Positions 26,682 to 34,961 of a stretch of DNA of 64,000 nt are shown piece after piece; the first letter of the stretch is position 1; every line of letters starts with the position of its first letter. Made by a program: the position numbers and the translations under genes. The stretch is from contig BJHL01000001.1 of assembly GCA_014192545.1 (NCBI GenBank), forward strand, positions 1-64,000, read 5' to 3'. Source of the DNA: Phycisphaerae bacterium (GTDB lineage Bacteria > Planctomycetota > Phycisphaerae > Phycisphaerales > UBA1924). The notes under the pieces are model-generated. The model was given only the letters and a program-made list of their open reading frames with translations. It was not told where the DNA came from and did no database searches.

Positions 26682-26795
26682 TCACCCCGACTTGCGCGAG
26701 CCTTTCAAGACAAGCACCGTCACGACGGCCGCAACCAGCAACAGCACCACCGCCCCCACGCCCGCCAACACTACCAATGAAACGCTGATACCCAT
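26682..26795 (-). CDS. 37-aa single-helix membrane peptide
   Basis: A short frame on the minus strand (ATG at 26795) with a perfect AGGAGG seven bases before the start. The product begins MGISVSLVVLAGVGAVV and is one continuous transmembrane helix, ending in a basic KGSRKSG tail. It lies between the Spy-like gene and the divergent mqnC. The strong ribosome-binding site and the textbook helix with a positive-inside tail support it being real. No family is recognised. Confidence 0.7.
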   Translation of the reverse strand: MGISVSLVVLAGVGAVVLLLVAAVVTVLVLKGSRKSG

Positions 26796-26950
26796 AACAA
26801 CCTCCTGCACCCGCGCGTTTGGCCGCAAACCGATCGCGAATCCCCATCTTTCGGAACTCGCCCGCCGCTCTTGCAGGCGTTTCTCGCCTAAACTTCACAA
26901 GTTTCAATCTGCATTGAAACCGCCCGCGAATCCCCTCGCGAACCCATCTG

Positions 26951-28468
26951 ATGCCGGCCCCGGAACTCACCATGCCCTCGTCGATTTACAAGCCTGCTTC
27001 CACCCTGCCCCACCTCAGTGGCCTTGATGCTGGCCTGCTGCAAGCCGTGGTCGATGGCTCGGCCCGCCTCACGCCCGCGCAGGCTTTGGAGATCTTCCAC
27101 AAGTTGCCCCTGCCCACGCTGGGGCGCTACGCCGCCGCTCGTGCCGGCGTCATCCACGGCGACACCTATCGCACATTCATCATTGATCGCAACATCAACT
27201 ACACCAACGTCTGCAACGCCAAATGCACCTTCTGCGCCTTCCGCCGCGATGGCGACGAAGCCGATGCGTACACGCTCACCTACGACCAAATCCACGAGAA
27301 AATCGCCGAGCTCTCAGCCATCGGCGGCACGCAAGTTCTCATGCAAGGTGGCATGAATCCCGCCCTGCCGCTCGACTGGTACCTCGATCTGCTCAGCGGC
27401 ATCAAGCAAAAGTTTCCGCACATCCACTTGCACGCGTTTAGTCCGCCCGAGATGGTCGAGTTTGTTCACTTCTTCAACCCGCCTGGCGAAACCTTCGCCG
27501 ACAAATGCATGTGGGTCATGGCGAAACTGCGCGACGCGGGTCTGGACAGCCTGCCCGGCGGCGGCGGCGAAATCTTCGCCGACCCCGTCCGCAAGAAGAT
27601 TGGATTGGGCAAGTGCGACGCCGAAAGCTGGTTGACCGTGATGAACGTCGCGCACCGCCTGGGCATGTTCACCAGCGCGACCATGATGTTCGGCCACATC
27701 GAAGGCTACATGGATCGCATTCATCACATGCACCTTGTTCGCGAGTGGCAGGACAAGGCTCTCGGTGGCTCGGAGAGGCGTGCCACCGGCATGGGCCACT
27801 ACAAAGCCTTCATCTCCTGGCCATTCCAACGCGAAAACACGCCGCTGGGCCGCGTGCCTGACTGGGGAGCCGACCCCGCCGAACTCATGCAAGAGTTTGC
27901 GGGCGACGCGATTGCCCGCGCGTGGGACTTTGGCAACGGCGTTGCGAACCACCCTGCTGGCAACGGCCAGGCCAATGTGTTTGACTACGCCGCGATGGAC
28001 AAGCTCGAGTTCCCCACCGCCCACCTCTACGGCAAGCGCGTCCGCATGAGCATGGCGAGTGACTACTTGCGCACGCAGGCTCTTTCGCGCTTGTACATCG
28101 ACAACGTCTACAGCATCGGCAGTAGCTGGGTCACCATGGGCCCCCACATCGGCCAACTGGGCCTGATGTACGGCGCCAACGACATGGGCAGCGTGATGAT
28201 GGAAGAAAACGTCGTCAGTTCCGCAGGAACGACCTACTGCCTCGATGAAGCCGTGCTGTGCCGACTCATTCGCGACGCGGGTTTCATTCCCGCCCAGCGC
28301 AACAACACCTACGACATCTTGCGAACCCACGACACCACCGACGCCCCCGACCTGCAAGTCAAGGATTGGTCCAACCACCGCGCGAAGAAGACCCACCAAC
28401 AAGCCCCGCGCGTGGCGCCGGAGAAAGCCAAAGTGGCAATTACCATCGGCGCGACGGGGCAGAAGTAA
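26951..28468 (+). CDS. mqnC: radical SAM enzyme of menaquinone synthesis (dehypoxanthine futalosine cyclase)
   Basis: 505 aa; an alternative ATG is at 26972. The radical SAM cluster motif is CNAKCTFCAF (CxxxCxxC). GGTQVLMQGGMNP, HLHAFSPPEMVEF, DSLPGGGGEIFAD and SATMMFGHIEGYMDRI are diagnostic of the MqnC/MqnE/CofH group, and the order best fits MqnC, which cyclises dehypoxanthine futalosine in the futalosine route to menaquinone. It is longer than usual: about 60 residues are inserted at roughly 300-368, between ISWPFQRENTPLG and YLRTQALSRLYIDN. The C-terminal 35 residues are also extra. No other mqn gene is in the window. Confidence 0.88.
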   Translation: MPAPELTMPSSIYKPASTLPHLSGLDAGLLQAVVDGSARLTPAQALEIFHKLPLPTLGRYAAARAGVIHGDTYRTFIIDRNINYTNVCNAKCTFCAFRRDGDEADAYTLTYDQIHEKIAELSAIGGTQVLMQGGMNPALPLDWYLDLLSGIKQKFPHIHLHAFSPPEMVEFVHFFNPPGETFADKCMWVMAKLRDAGLDSLPGGGGEIFADPVRKKIGLGKCDAESWLTVMNVAHRLGMFTSATMMFGHIEGYMDRIHHMHLVREWQDKALGGSERRATGMGHYKAFISWPFQRENTPLGRVPDWGADPAELMQEFAGDAIARAWDFGNGVANHPAGNGQANVFDYAAMDKLEFPTAHLYGKRVRMSMASDYLRTQALSRLYIDNVYSIGSSWVTMGPHIGQLGLMYGANDMGSVMMEENVVSSAGTTYCLDEAVLCRLIRDAGFIPAQRNNTYDILRTHDTTDAPDLQVKDWSNHRAKKTHQQAPRVAPEKAKVAITIGATGQK

Positions 28469-28575
28469 CACGCTGGCCAAGAGCCCCGCACTCCTGTCGT
28501 CGCAGCATTACCACGTCGACACGGCCCACGCCTCTGTCCGGTACGATGCAGCTCGCTCCCGCCGCGAGATTGCTC

Positions 28576-29340
28576 ATGACCGAGCCCACCCCCGCCCAGC
28601 CCGCACCAAACACACCCGCCGAGCAATGGCTCGCTCGCGGGGCCGCGCTCGCGCCGGATGAACTGGATTGCATCGAGCGTGCCGTCCGTACGAATTTGAA
28701 ACTGCCCGGCAACACGCTACTCACCACCCAGCACTTCGCGCGTGTCAGGACATTGCAGCGTGCTCTATACCCGATTACCGACGCAGGCATGGCTTGGCTC
28801 GCCGCCAAAGACTCGCCCCTCACCGCTCTGACCGAGTTGTGGCTCGGCGAGACGCGAATCACCGACCAAGGCCTTGCGTGCCTCGCAGCCAAAGACTCGC
28901 CTCTCTCCGCTCTCACTCTGTTGTTCCTCAGCGGAACCCAAGTGACCGACCAGGGCCTCGCCGCCCTCGCAGCCCCAAACTCGCCCCTCACCGCCCTGAG
29001 CGCGTTGTACCTCGTGAGAACCCAAGTCACCGACCAGGGCCTCGCGTACCTTGCCGCCAAAGACTCACCCCTGACCGCCCTGACCGCGTTGTACCTCGGC
29101 AGAACCCAAGTCACCGACCAAGGCCTCGAAGCCCTCGCCGCCAAAGATTCGCCTCTCACCGCTCTCACCAAGCTGTTCCTCTACGAAACCCTCGTCACCG
29201 ACAACGGCATGGCTGCCCTCGCCGCCAAAGACTCGCCCCTCACCGCTCTCACCGACTTGGACGTCCGCGAAACCTGGGTCAGCAACCAAGCCATCACCGA
29301 ACTCAAGCAACGTTTTCCAAACATCACGATTTACAACTAA
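28576..29340 (+). CDS. leucine-rich-repeat protein with near-identical 28-aa repeats
   Basis: 254 aa from the ATG at 28576; an in-frame ATG at 28546 would add 10 residues and neither start has a strong ribosome-binding site. After an N-terminal helical part, about six tandem 28-residue repeats follow the pattern TDxGLAxLAAKDSPLTALTxL-LxxTQ. The repeats are so similar (AKDSPLTALT recurs almost unchanged) that the 84-bp DNA repeats must be a recent expansion. Repeats of this kind form a solenoid for protein binding. There is no signal peptide, so it is probably cytoplasmic. A hairpin follows the stop directly. Confidence 0.8.
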   Translation: MTEPTPAQPAPNTPAEQWLARGAALAPDELDCIERAVRTNLKLPGNTLLTTQHFARVRTLQRALYPITDAGMAWLAAKDSPLTALTELWLGETRITDQGLACLAAKDSPLSALTLLFLSGTQVTDQGLAALAAPNSPLTALSALYLVRTQVTDQGLAYLAAKDSPLTALTALYLGRTQVTDQGLEALAAKDSPLTALTKLFLYETLVTDNGMAALAAKDSPLTALTDLDVRETWVSNQAITELKQRFPNITIYN

Positions 29341-29341
29341 C

Positions 29342-29364
29342 CCACCCGCGCGGCTTGCGGGTGG
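29342..29364 (+). terminator. hairpin after the LRR gene, probable terminator
   Basis: Perfect 8-bp stem CCACCCGC/GCGGGTGG with a 7-nt loop, beginning at the stop codon. The tail (ttgcttgcc) is only weakly T-rich. The remaining interval to 29635 holds no gene I can support; a short frame from 29429 (MTDGYVPAEFALKITG..) has no recognisable relatives. Confidence 0.55.
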
Positions 29365-29635
29365 TTGCTTGCCTCGCCCCTGGGCGGGCCGGGGGGGGCA
29401 CCCAGCCGCGAAGCCCACGCTCGCGCTGATGACCGATGGTTACGTGCCAGCCGAATTTGCTCTGAAAATCACAGGCAAACAGGCCCCGTATGCGATGCGA
29501 TGGATTGGCACGACGCGCGAACCCAACGGCTGGGGGAGCGAAGTGCCAGCGGTGATCGCGGCGTAGGCAGGGAGCATCGCAAGAGCGATCAAACCGGGGC
29601 TGGCTCTGGCGCGGTTGCCTCCATAATCTACCCGC

Positions 29636-30661
29636 ATGTTGAAGGCTGTCAAAAATGGTTTCGGTGTGGGTGCTCGCGCATGGGTGCAGGTGCCAGTCCT
29701 CATTGGCGTGCTCTTGCTTGCTGGCTGCGAAAAGCCCAAGCCCCCCGCCCCGCCGCCGCCACCGCCGCCGCCGCCCAAGGCTCCGCCGCCGCCTGAAGCC
29801 ATCACCGTCAGCAAGGTCTTGAGCGACCTCAAGCCCGACCCGCGCGTGCAGTTCCCGCAGGAAGTCGCCCCCGTCGACGAAACCCTCGCCATCGCGGTCG
29901 TCAACCTCGCCAACTCCCTCGCCAAAGCCGACAGCACCGCCCTGCGCGACATGCTCAGTGGCGATGCCCAGGTCACGCTCGACGGCCTCGTCAACAGCGG
30001 CGAGTGGGACGACGCCACCAGCAAAATCGAAGGCGTCCGCGTCCTTCGCATCCGCGACAACGCCTCCACCGGCACGCAATCCATGACCGACGCCACCGTC
30101 TGGCTCGCCATCCAAGAGCCAGGCAGCGCATACGTCATGGGCTGGAACGCCGTCAGCAGCAACGGCAAATGGAAGTTCGACGGCGCCGCCGCAACCAACG
30201 CCGTGCGCGCCCGCGCAGCAGATTTTGAGGGCATGGGCGAGAGTGAGTTGATTGCAATGGTGAGCACCGCAAGCAGCACGACTGCATCGGCTGCACCGTC
30301 ACCCAGCGACCCGATGGCGGCAATCGCCGCAGGCAATTTCGCCGCGATCGCTTCGCTGCCCGAGGAGCAGCTCATCGTTCTTTACATCTCCAATGAAGTG
30401 CTGAAACGATTGGGCATGCCAGTGCCGCCCTACCCCGCCGAGATGCAAGCCGCAATGGACAAAGGCAAAGCCGCCTTGGCCGCAGGCAAAAAGCCCGATC
30501 CCGCCGCACTGAGTGGCGCATTGAAGGGCTTCGAAATGCTTGGCAAATCACGCGACGAGATCGCGACCGCTCTCGCCGCCGTCATGAACATCGACAAGGC
30601 CGCCGCCGAAGCGATGTTGGGCGGCTCTGCCCCCAAGCCCGCAGTACCCTCCGGCGGCTGA
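29636..30661 (+). CDS. lipoprotein of unknown function
   Basis: 341 aa. The signal sequence ends with the lipobox LLLAGC, so Cys31 should be lipidated. A proline run (PPAPPPPPPPPPKAPPPPE) follows and acts as a spacer to a soluble domain. Residues about 75-195 look like an alpha/beta domain (LANSLAKADSTALRDMLSGD, ATVWLAIQEPGSAYVMGWNAV). The C-terminal third is Ala-rich helical. It may be anchored in the outer or inner membrane. It lies 40 bp upstream of fabG in the same direction, but a functional link is not evident. Confidence 0.7.
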   Translation: MLKAVKNGFGVGARAWVQVPVLIGVLLLAGCEKPKPPAPPPPPPPPPKAPPPPEAITVSKVLSDLKPDPRVQFPQEVAPVDETLAIAVVNLANSLAKADSTALRDMLSGDAQVTLDGLVNSGEWDDATSKIEGVRVLRIRDNASTGTQSMTDATVWLAIQEPGSAYVMGWNAVSSNGKWKFDGAAATNAVRARAADFEGMGESELIAMVSTASSTTASAAPSPSDPMAAIAAGNFAAIASLPEEQLIVLYISNEVLKRLGMPVPPYPAEMQAAMDKGKAALAAGKKPDPAALSGALKGFEMLGKSRDEIATALAAVMNIDKAAAEAMLGGSAPKPAVPSGG

Positions 30662-30701
30662 TCCCCTTGTGATCCCCATCCAATCATCTCGAGTTTGACC
30701 C

Positions 30702-31442
30702 ATGACTGAAAAACGCGTCGCCTTCGTCACCGGTGCCTCACGAGGCATCGGCAAAGCCATTGCCCTTCGCCTCGCCAAAGACGGCCGGCATGTCGTGCTC
30801 GTCAGCCGTAGCGAAGGTCCCCTCAGTGAAGTGAAGTCTGAAATCGAAGCCGCAGGCGGCTCTGCCGAGGTGCTCGCTGTCGACGTGGGCGATGCCAAAG
30901 CCCTCGCCGCCGCCGTCGAAGCGGTCGCCACCAAGCACGCTCGCCTCGACATCCTCGTCAACAACGCCGGCATCACCAAAGATGGCCTGATGCTCCGCAT
31001 GAGCGACGAAGATTGGGACACGGTCCTCGATACCAATCTCAAGAGTTCCTTCGTCGCCAGCCGCGCCGCCGCTCGCGCCATGATGAAAAATCGCTTCGGC
31101 CGCATCGTCAACATCGGCAGCACCAGTGGCGTGGTCGGCAACGCCGGCCAGGCAAATTACGCCGCCGCCAAAGCTGGCCTCATGGGCCTGACCAAAACCA
31201 TCGCTCGCGAACTGGGCAGCAAAGGCGTCACCGCCAACTGCATCGCGCCAGGCTTCATCCAAACCGACATGACCGCCAACCTTCCCGATCAAGTCAAAGA
31301 GGGCGTCACGGCGATGATGGCCATCAAGCGACTCGGCACACCCGAAGACATCGCCGCCGCTGTTGCGTATGTCACCAGCGACGAAGCAGGTTTCCTGACG
31401 GGCCAGACCATCGCAGTCGATGGCGGCATGACCATGTGTTGA
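30702..31442 (+). CDS. fabG: 3-oxoacyl-[acyl-carrier-protein] reductase
   Basis: 246 aa, full length. It is a short-chain dehydrogenase: NADPH-binding VTGASRGIGKAIALRLA, then LVNNAGITKDGLMLRM, catalytic Ser in NIGSTSGVVGNAGQ, Tyr-Lys in NYAAAKAGLMG, and the C-terminal AYVTSDEAGFLTGQTIAVDG typical of FabG. It reduces 3-oxoacyl-ACP in fatty-acid elongation in the cytoplasm. In the catalytic loop the motif reads QANYAAAKAG, with the expected YxxxK. A strong terminator follows. Other fab genes are not adjacent. Confidence 0.95.
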   Translation: MTEKRVAFVTGASRGIGKAIALRLAKDGRHVVLVSRSEGPLSEVKSEIEAAGGSAEVLAVDVGDAKALAAAVEAVATKHARLDILVNNAGITKDGLMLRMSDEDWDTVLDTNLKSSFVASRAAARAMMKNRFGRIVNIGSTSGVVGNAGQANYAAAKAGLMGLTKTIARELGSKGVTANCIAPGFIQTDMTANLPDQVKEGVTAMMAIKRLGTPEDIAAAVAYVTSDEAGFLTGQTIAVDGGMTMC

Positions 31443-31510
31443 GTTTGTGCGCGCAATTGATGGCGATGCTTTTGGAGCCTCGCCAAAAACATCAAAACTT
31501 TTGTTTTCAG

Positions 31511-31538
31511 GCCGCACAAGCACTTGCGCGGCTTTTTT
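31511..31538 (+). terminator. intrinsic terminator after fabG
   Basis: GCCGC-A-CAAG pairs with CTTG-C-GCGGC, followed by six T residues. Confidence 0.88.
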
Positions 31539-31648
31539 CTTGCTCGCCTGCAGCTTTGTGCGCGCAAACGTGTCCTTCGGCCCATTTATGGCGGCGCGAG
31601 TTTTCTTGTTCGAACTCTCGCGCCGCACGAATCTCAAGGGGACCCGAC

Positions 31649-31849
31649 ATGACACGTCCAGCACAATTGACCGACGCATACCTCGCCTGCATTACCACCG
31701 ACGACATCCCGCGCGTGCTTCGCTACTTCGAACTCGGCCGCGACCTCTACGCCCTCGCCCGCGAACTGCGCATGTGCGCCCACGAAATCGACTGGTGGGC
31801 CGCCCGCGCCGAAATTCAAATGTGCTTGAACGTGGACCCAACCCCGTGC
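31649..31849 (+). pseudogene. small gene whose 3' end runs into a repeat
   Basis: An ATG at 31649 with AAGGGGA upstream opens a frame encoding MTRPAQLTDAYLACITTDD, then a compact helical domain with Arg/Leu pattern and CAHEIDWWAARAEI. It reads as genuine protein for about 65 residues. At 31850 it enters a hairpin element and loses coding character, although no stop occurs for a long distance (it then runs antisense to gmhA). The natural end was probably lost by insertion of the hairpin. I do not recognise the family. Confidence 0.45.
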
Positions 31850-31877
31850 CACCGACCTCGGCTCTGCGAGGTCGGTG
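31850..31877. repeat. perfect 11-bp hairpin
   Basis: CACCGACCTCG, loop GCTCTG, CGAGGTCGGTG. The sequence is different from the CCGGACCT family but similar in size and loop (GCTCTG). It interrupts the small reading frame starting at 31649. Confidence 0.7.
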
Positions 31878-31964
31878 CCGAACACCCCAGTCTCAATATC
31901 GTCACAGACGCGGAAAGCGAACGCCGAATCACAAATGCCGAATGCCGGAAGCTCCCCCACTTCG

Positions 31965-32011
31965 TCACTCCGTCACTTCGTCACTCGTCACTTCCCTCCG
32001 TCACTTCCCCC
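31965..32011. repeat. short tandem tract (CGTCACTT / CGTCACTC)
   Basis: Tandem copies of CGTCACT with small spacers. The tract includes the gmhA stop codon (31988-31990), so the last residues of GmhA are repeat-encoded. Confidence 0.75.
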
Positions 32012-32581
32012 ATCCAGCCCAAGCTCAACCTCAACCCCCTCCACCACCGTGTGCAAGATCAGCATGTGCAGTTCTTGAATCCGATCCGCCGTCGCGCCCG
32101 GAACGACAATGCTCGCGTCACACGCGCTGCGCAGTTCGCCGCCGGCTTTGCCCAGCAAGCCCCACGTGCGCACGCCTTGCTGCTTCGCGCTGCTCGCAGC
32201 GCGGATGCAATTCGCGCTGTTGCCACTGGTAGACAGCACAATCAGCACATCACCGGCGCTACCAAAAGCCTGCACCCACCGCGAAAAAACGTGCTCGTAG
32301 CCGTAGTCATTCGCAACACACGACAAGTGACCGGCGTCATTGCAAGCAAGTGCCGGCAGCGGCTTGCGATCCTTGCGAAATCGCCCGGTCAGCTCTTCGC
32401 AAAAGTGAGCGGCGTCACACATGCTGCCGCCGTTGCCACATGCGAGCACCTTGTTGCCGCGACTCATCGCCGCCGCGACATCATGCACCAGCGCGTTCAC
32501 GCTTGCGATATTCGTTGGCCCAGCGAGAAATTCGCCAAGCACATCGTGAGCCGACCGAAGACTTGCAGCAGCATCAAACAT
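31988..32581 (-). CDS. gmhA: SIS-domain phosphoheptose isomerase
   Basis: 197 aa from the ATG at 32581; an earlier in-frame ATG lies 24 bp upstream. The SIS-domain motif VLACGNGGSMCDAAHFCEEL and LIVLSTSGNSANCI are characteristic of GmhA. FRKDRKPLPALACND also matches. It isomerises sedoheptulose 7-phosphate to D-glycero-D-manno-heptose 7-phosphate, the first step to ADP-heptose for LPS core. It ends in GLDGGSDGGK, encoded by the tandem tract. The start lies 28 bp after the metallopeptidase stop, so the two may be co-transcribed. Confidence 0.9.
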   Translation of the reverse strand: MFDAAASLRSAHDVLGEFLAGPTNIASVNALVHDVAAAMSRGNKVLACGNGGSMCDAAHFCEELTGRFRKDRKPLPALACNDAGHLSCVANDYGYEHVFSRWVQAFGSAGDVLIVLSTSGNSANCIRAASSAKQQGVRTWGLLGKAGGELRSACDASIVVPGATADRIQELHMLILHTVVEGVEVELGLDGGSDGGK

Positions 32582-32608
32582 GGCCAAGCGTACCGCACTC
32601 AACACGCG

Positions 32609-33868
32609 TCACTTCTTCGCTGGTTCGCCAGTCGCTCCGGCAGGTGCTTCGGCAGGCACTTCGGCAGGCACCGCCGCCAAATCCTGCTCAATTTCGCTGC
32701 GCCACGCCGCTTGCACATCGTCCCAGCTCTCGGTCAGCTCGCGCTGCGCCGCTGCTTCGATGCTCTCGCCACTCGACATCGCCCGCAGCCAACTGTTGCG
32801 GTCGGCCTTGCCATAGTGCCTGGTCACAAACCGCATCATGTCGTGCCCCTGGCGATACACGCGCCCATGCAGTTTCAGCGGCACTTTCTCAAAATCGGCG
32901 AGTTCCGCAAGCGGCGTCAGCGCGTCTTCCTTCACCCATTTCTTCACCTGATCGCGCGAGCGCATCGCGAGATTTTCATCATGCCGATCCACCATCAACT
33001 CGGCGATGCCTTCGAGAATCCACCACGGCATGCTGTTGGCCTTGGGCCCAAGCTCAAAGCTCGCGACGTGGCCGTACTCGTGCGCGAGCAGCGCGATGAA
33101 AGATTTTTCTGTAGCTTGCGGATGACTCACGGCCTTGATCGATTCGTCAGGTTCGTTCCAGCCGCTCAGCGGAAAGACGTAACTGGGATAGATGCTGTGT
33201 TGCAAATGCCGCATCGAGCCATAGAGCTTGATGCGCTGGGTGCGCGTGGAAATTGGCCCGCCCAGCACGTCGAGTTCGGCTTCGACGTCTGCGCGAATTT
33301 TTGCAAACGCTTCCGCAGCAGCGTTCGCGGCTGTTTCCAAACCCGGATCAAACGCGACGATCACGCCTTCTCGCTGCACCAGTTGCCAGGCTTCGCCGGC
33401 GTAGAGCAAGCCGCCGTCGCGCTCGATAAATCGGCCGCGAAATGTGAGTTCGCGCTCGCGCGGCTGGGCGGGTTCCTGCTCGTCTTCTTTGGGCTGCGGC
33501 GCAGCAACGCGTTCGTCGGCCTGCGGTGTCCAGACCCAGGTGAGCGATACTTCGACGCTGGGTAGATCGCTGAAGGTGCCGATGGTCCAGTCATCACCGG
33601 GGGTGATGGTGATTGCCGTGGGCGTTTTGGCCGCGATGTCCTTGGCCCAGGCTTTTTGCTCGTGCCACCACTCGTGCTCGGCGCGATCCACCAGCGCGAG
33701 GTACGCATCAGCGTCACCTTTGGCGACGGCAGCTTGCATGTTGGCGATAACTTCGCGCGCGGTGGCGATGCGGTCGGCGGGGGCGACCATCGCGGTGGTG
33801 ACGTGCGCATAGGTGAAAGTCGCGGGTGCGAGCAGCGTGGCGAGGGAGATGAGGAGTGGTTTGAGCAT
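32609..33868 (-). CDS. secreted gluzincin-type metallopeptidase
   Basis: 419 aa from the ATG at 33868; the longer open frame upstream is antisense to the next gene and is rejected. A signal peptide is present (MLKPLLISLATLLAPATFTYA). Residues about 30-130 resemble an NTF2/SnoaL-like domain (VIANMQAAVAKGDADAYLAL). The peptidase part carries the zinc motif HEYGH at about 258-262 and a downstream Glu in WWILEGIAELMVD, as in the M1/MA clan. The C-terminus is Pro/Ala-rich. It should act in the periplasm or outside; the substrate is unknown. Confidence 0.8.
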   Translation of the reverse strand: MLKPLLISLATLLAPATFTYAHVTTAMVAPADRIATAREVIANMQAAVAKGDADAYLALVDRAEHEWWHEQKAWAKDIAAKTPTAITITPGDDWTIGTFSDLPSVEVSLTWVWTPQADERVAAPQPKEDEQEPAQPRERELTFRGRFIERDGGLLYAGEAWQLVQREGVIVAFDPGLETAANAAAEAFAKIRADVEAELDVLGGPISTRTQRIKLYGSMRHLQHSIYPSYVFPLSGWNEPDESIKAVSHPQATEKSFIALLAHEYGHVASFELGPKANSMPWWILEGIAELMVDRHDENLAMRSRDQVKKWVKEDALTPLAELADFEKVPLKLHGRVYRQGHDMMRFVTRHYGKADRNSWLRAMSSGESIEAAAQRELTESWDDVQAAWRSEIEQDLAAVPAEVPAEAPAGATGEPAKK

Positions 33869-33876
33869 GGGTGGTT

Positions 33877-34863
33877 TTATTTGCGGTTGTCCCAGTCGAG
33901 CCAGGTGAAGTTTTCGGGGATGAGTTCTGGGCGATTTTGCAGCCAGCCCACGAGCCATTCGTAGGCGTCGACCAATCTTGGGCCGGGGCGGTTGAAGTAT
34001 TGATTGCCGTCGACGAGGGCGACGCGATGATTTTTCACGGCGGGCAGTTGGTGCCACCACGGCTTGAGGCTCAGGGCATCGACGCATTCGCGCGTGGCGG
34101 CGAGGTCCATGCCGCAGGGGCAGATGATGAGGTGTTGGGGCTGGCCTGCGACCAGCAACTCGTCGGGCATGCGTTTGCTTTTGCCGGCGAGGCGTTCGCC
34201 GCTTTGCGGACCTGTGGCGGCACCGGCGTCGGCTTTGGCGATGGTGGGATTCCAGGGGTGCTGGGCACCGGCGCGTTCGATAAGTTGGACGGTCCAGTGG
34301 CCGGCGCAGAAAAGCGGGTCGGTCCACTCGAGGAAGGCGACGACCGGGCCATCGTCGAAGGGGTTCACGAATTCGTTGGCGTAGTAGAGGCGTTCGCGCA
34401 GGCGGACGACGGCGTCTTGGGCGCTCTTTTCGCGGTCCAGGGCGCGGCCCACGGTCAAGATGTCGTCGAGGACGGCTTCGACGGATTGGGGGTTGAGGCT
34501 GACGATTTGCGGCGGTTTGGGCAGGCTGGCGGCGACGGCGCGGACGGTTGCGAGGTCAATGGAGCAGACTTCGCAGAGGTCTTGGGTCAGGATGACATCA
34601 GGAGCGAGCGCGGCGAGGCGGTCGGCAAACAAGGTGTAAAGCGACTGGGGGCCTTGCGGGCTGGCGAGGGCTTCGCGCACTTGCTGGTCGATTGCTGCGG
34701 GCTGGGTGGCTGTGACCCGGGGCGCGGTGAGGACGGGCAGGTGAGCGTGGCTTGAAGGATCGGGGGGGTAGTCACATTCGTGGCTTCTGCCGACGAGCAT
34801 GTCGTGTCCGCCGACCAAGCACGCGATTTCGGTGGCGGAGGGCAAGAGGCTGACGACACGCAT
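33877..34863 (-). CDS. BtuF-like cobalamin-binding protein without signal peptide
   Basis: 328 aa. It begins directly with MRVVSLLPSATEIACLVGG, the typical N-terminus of the BtuF/FhuD/TroA-type domain, followed by GRSHECDYPP and later DVILTQDLCEVC and FLEWTDPLFCAGHW. There is no leader, so it is probably cytoplasmic. Such proteins are often annotated as cobalamin-binding and can sit beside corrinoid genes, but none is here. The start is divergent from the secretin gene; no cobalamin riboswitch was seen in the 98-bp gap. The stop is 9 bp from the metallopeptidase start. Confidence 0.75.
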   Translation of the reverse strand: MRVVSLLPSATEIACLVGGHDMLVGRSHECDYPPDPSSHAHLPVLTAPRVTATQPAAIDQQVREALASPQGPQSLYTLFADRLAALAPDVILTQDLCEVCSIDLATVRAVAASLPKPPQIVSLNPQSVEAVLDDILTVGRALDREKSAQDAVVRLRERLYYANEFVNPFDDGPVVAFLEWTDPLFCAGHWTVQLIERAGAQHPWNPTIAKADAGAATGPQSGERLAGKSKRMPDELLVAGQPQHLIICPCGMDLAATRECVDALSLKPWWHQLPAVKNHRVALVDGNQYFNRPGPRLVDAYEWLVGWLQNRPELIPENFTWLDWDNRK

Positions 34864-34961
34864 GGAAGACTATAGAAGACGAATCACGCGGCGGGTCGTC
34901 AGGCGTCGATAATGCTGGACGGCCCGTACGCTGAGGGCTGGGAAAACTGACGGAGAATTGC

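Noticed and set aside
29369..29566. 65-codon open frame in the gap after the LRR gene
   Set aside because: No ribosome-binding site, GC-driven composition, no recognisable domain; could be a remnant but cannot be supported.
31013..33565. 850-codon open frame on the plus strand
   Set aside because: It runs across fabG in another frame and antisense to gmhA and the metallopeptidase. Composition is Arg/His/Pro-rich as in shadow frames. Only the part from 31649 to about 31849 looks like protein.
33300..33900. Replication origin at the skew change
   Set aside because: No dnaA, dnaN or DnaA-box cluster, and the change is inside a coding gene.
33869..34327. N-terminal extension of the metallopeptidase
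   Set aside because: The extension is antisense to the BtuF-like gene and lies before a clear signal peptide at 33868.
34864..34961. Cobalamin riboswitch before the BtuF-like gene
   Set aside because: The gap is only 98 bp and lacks the conserved B12-box elements.
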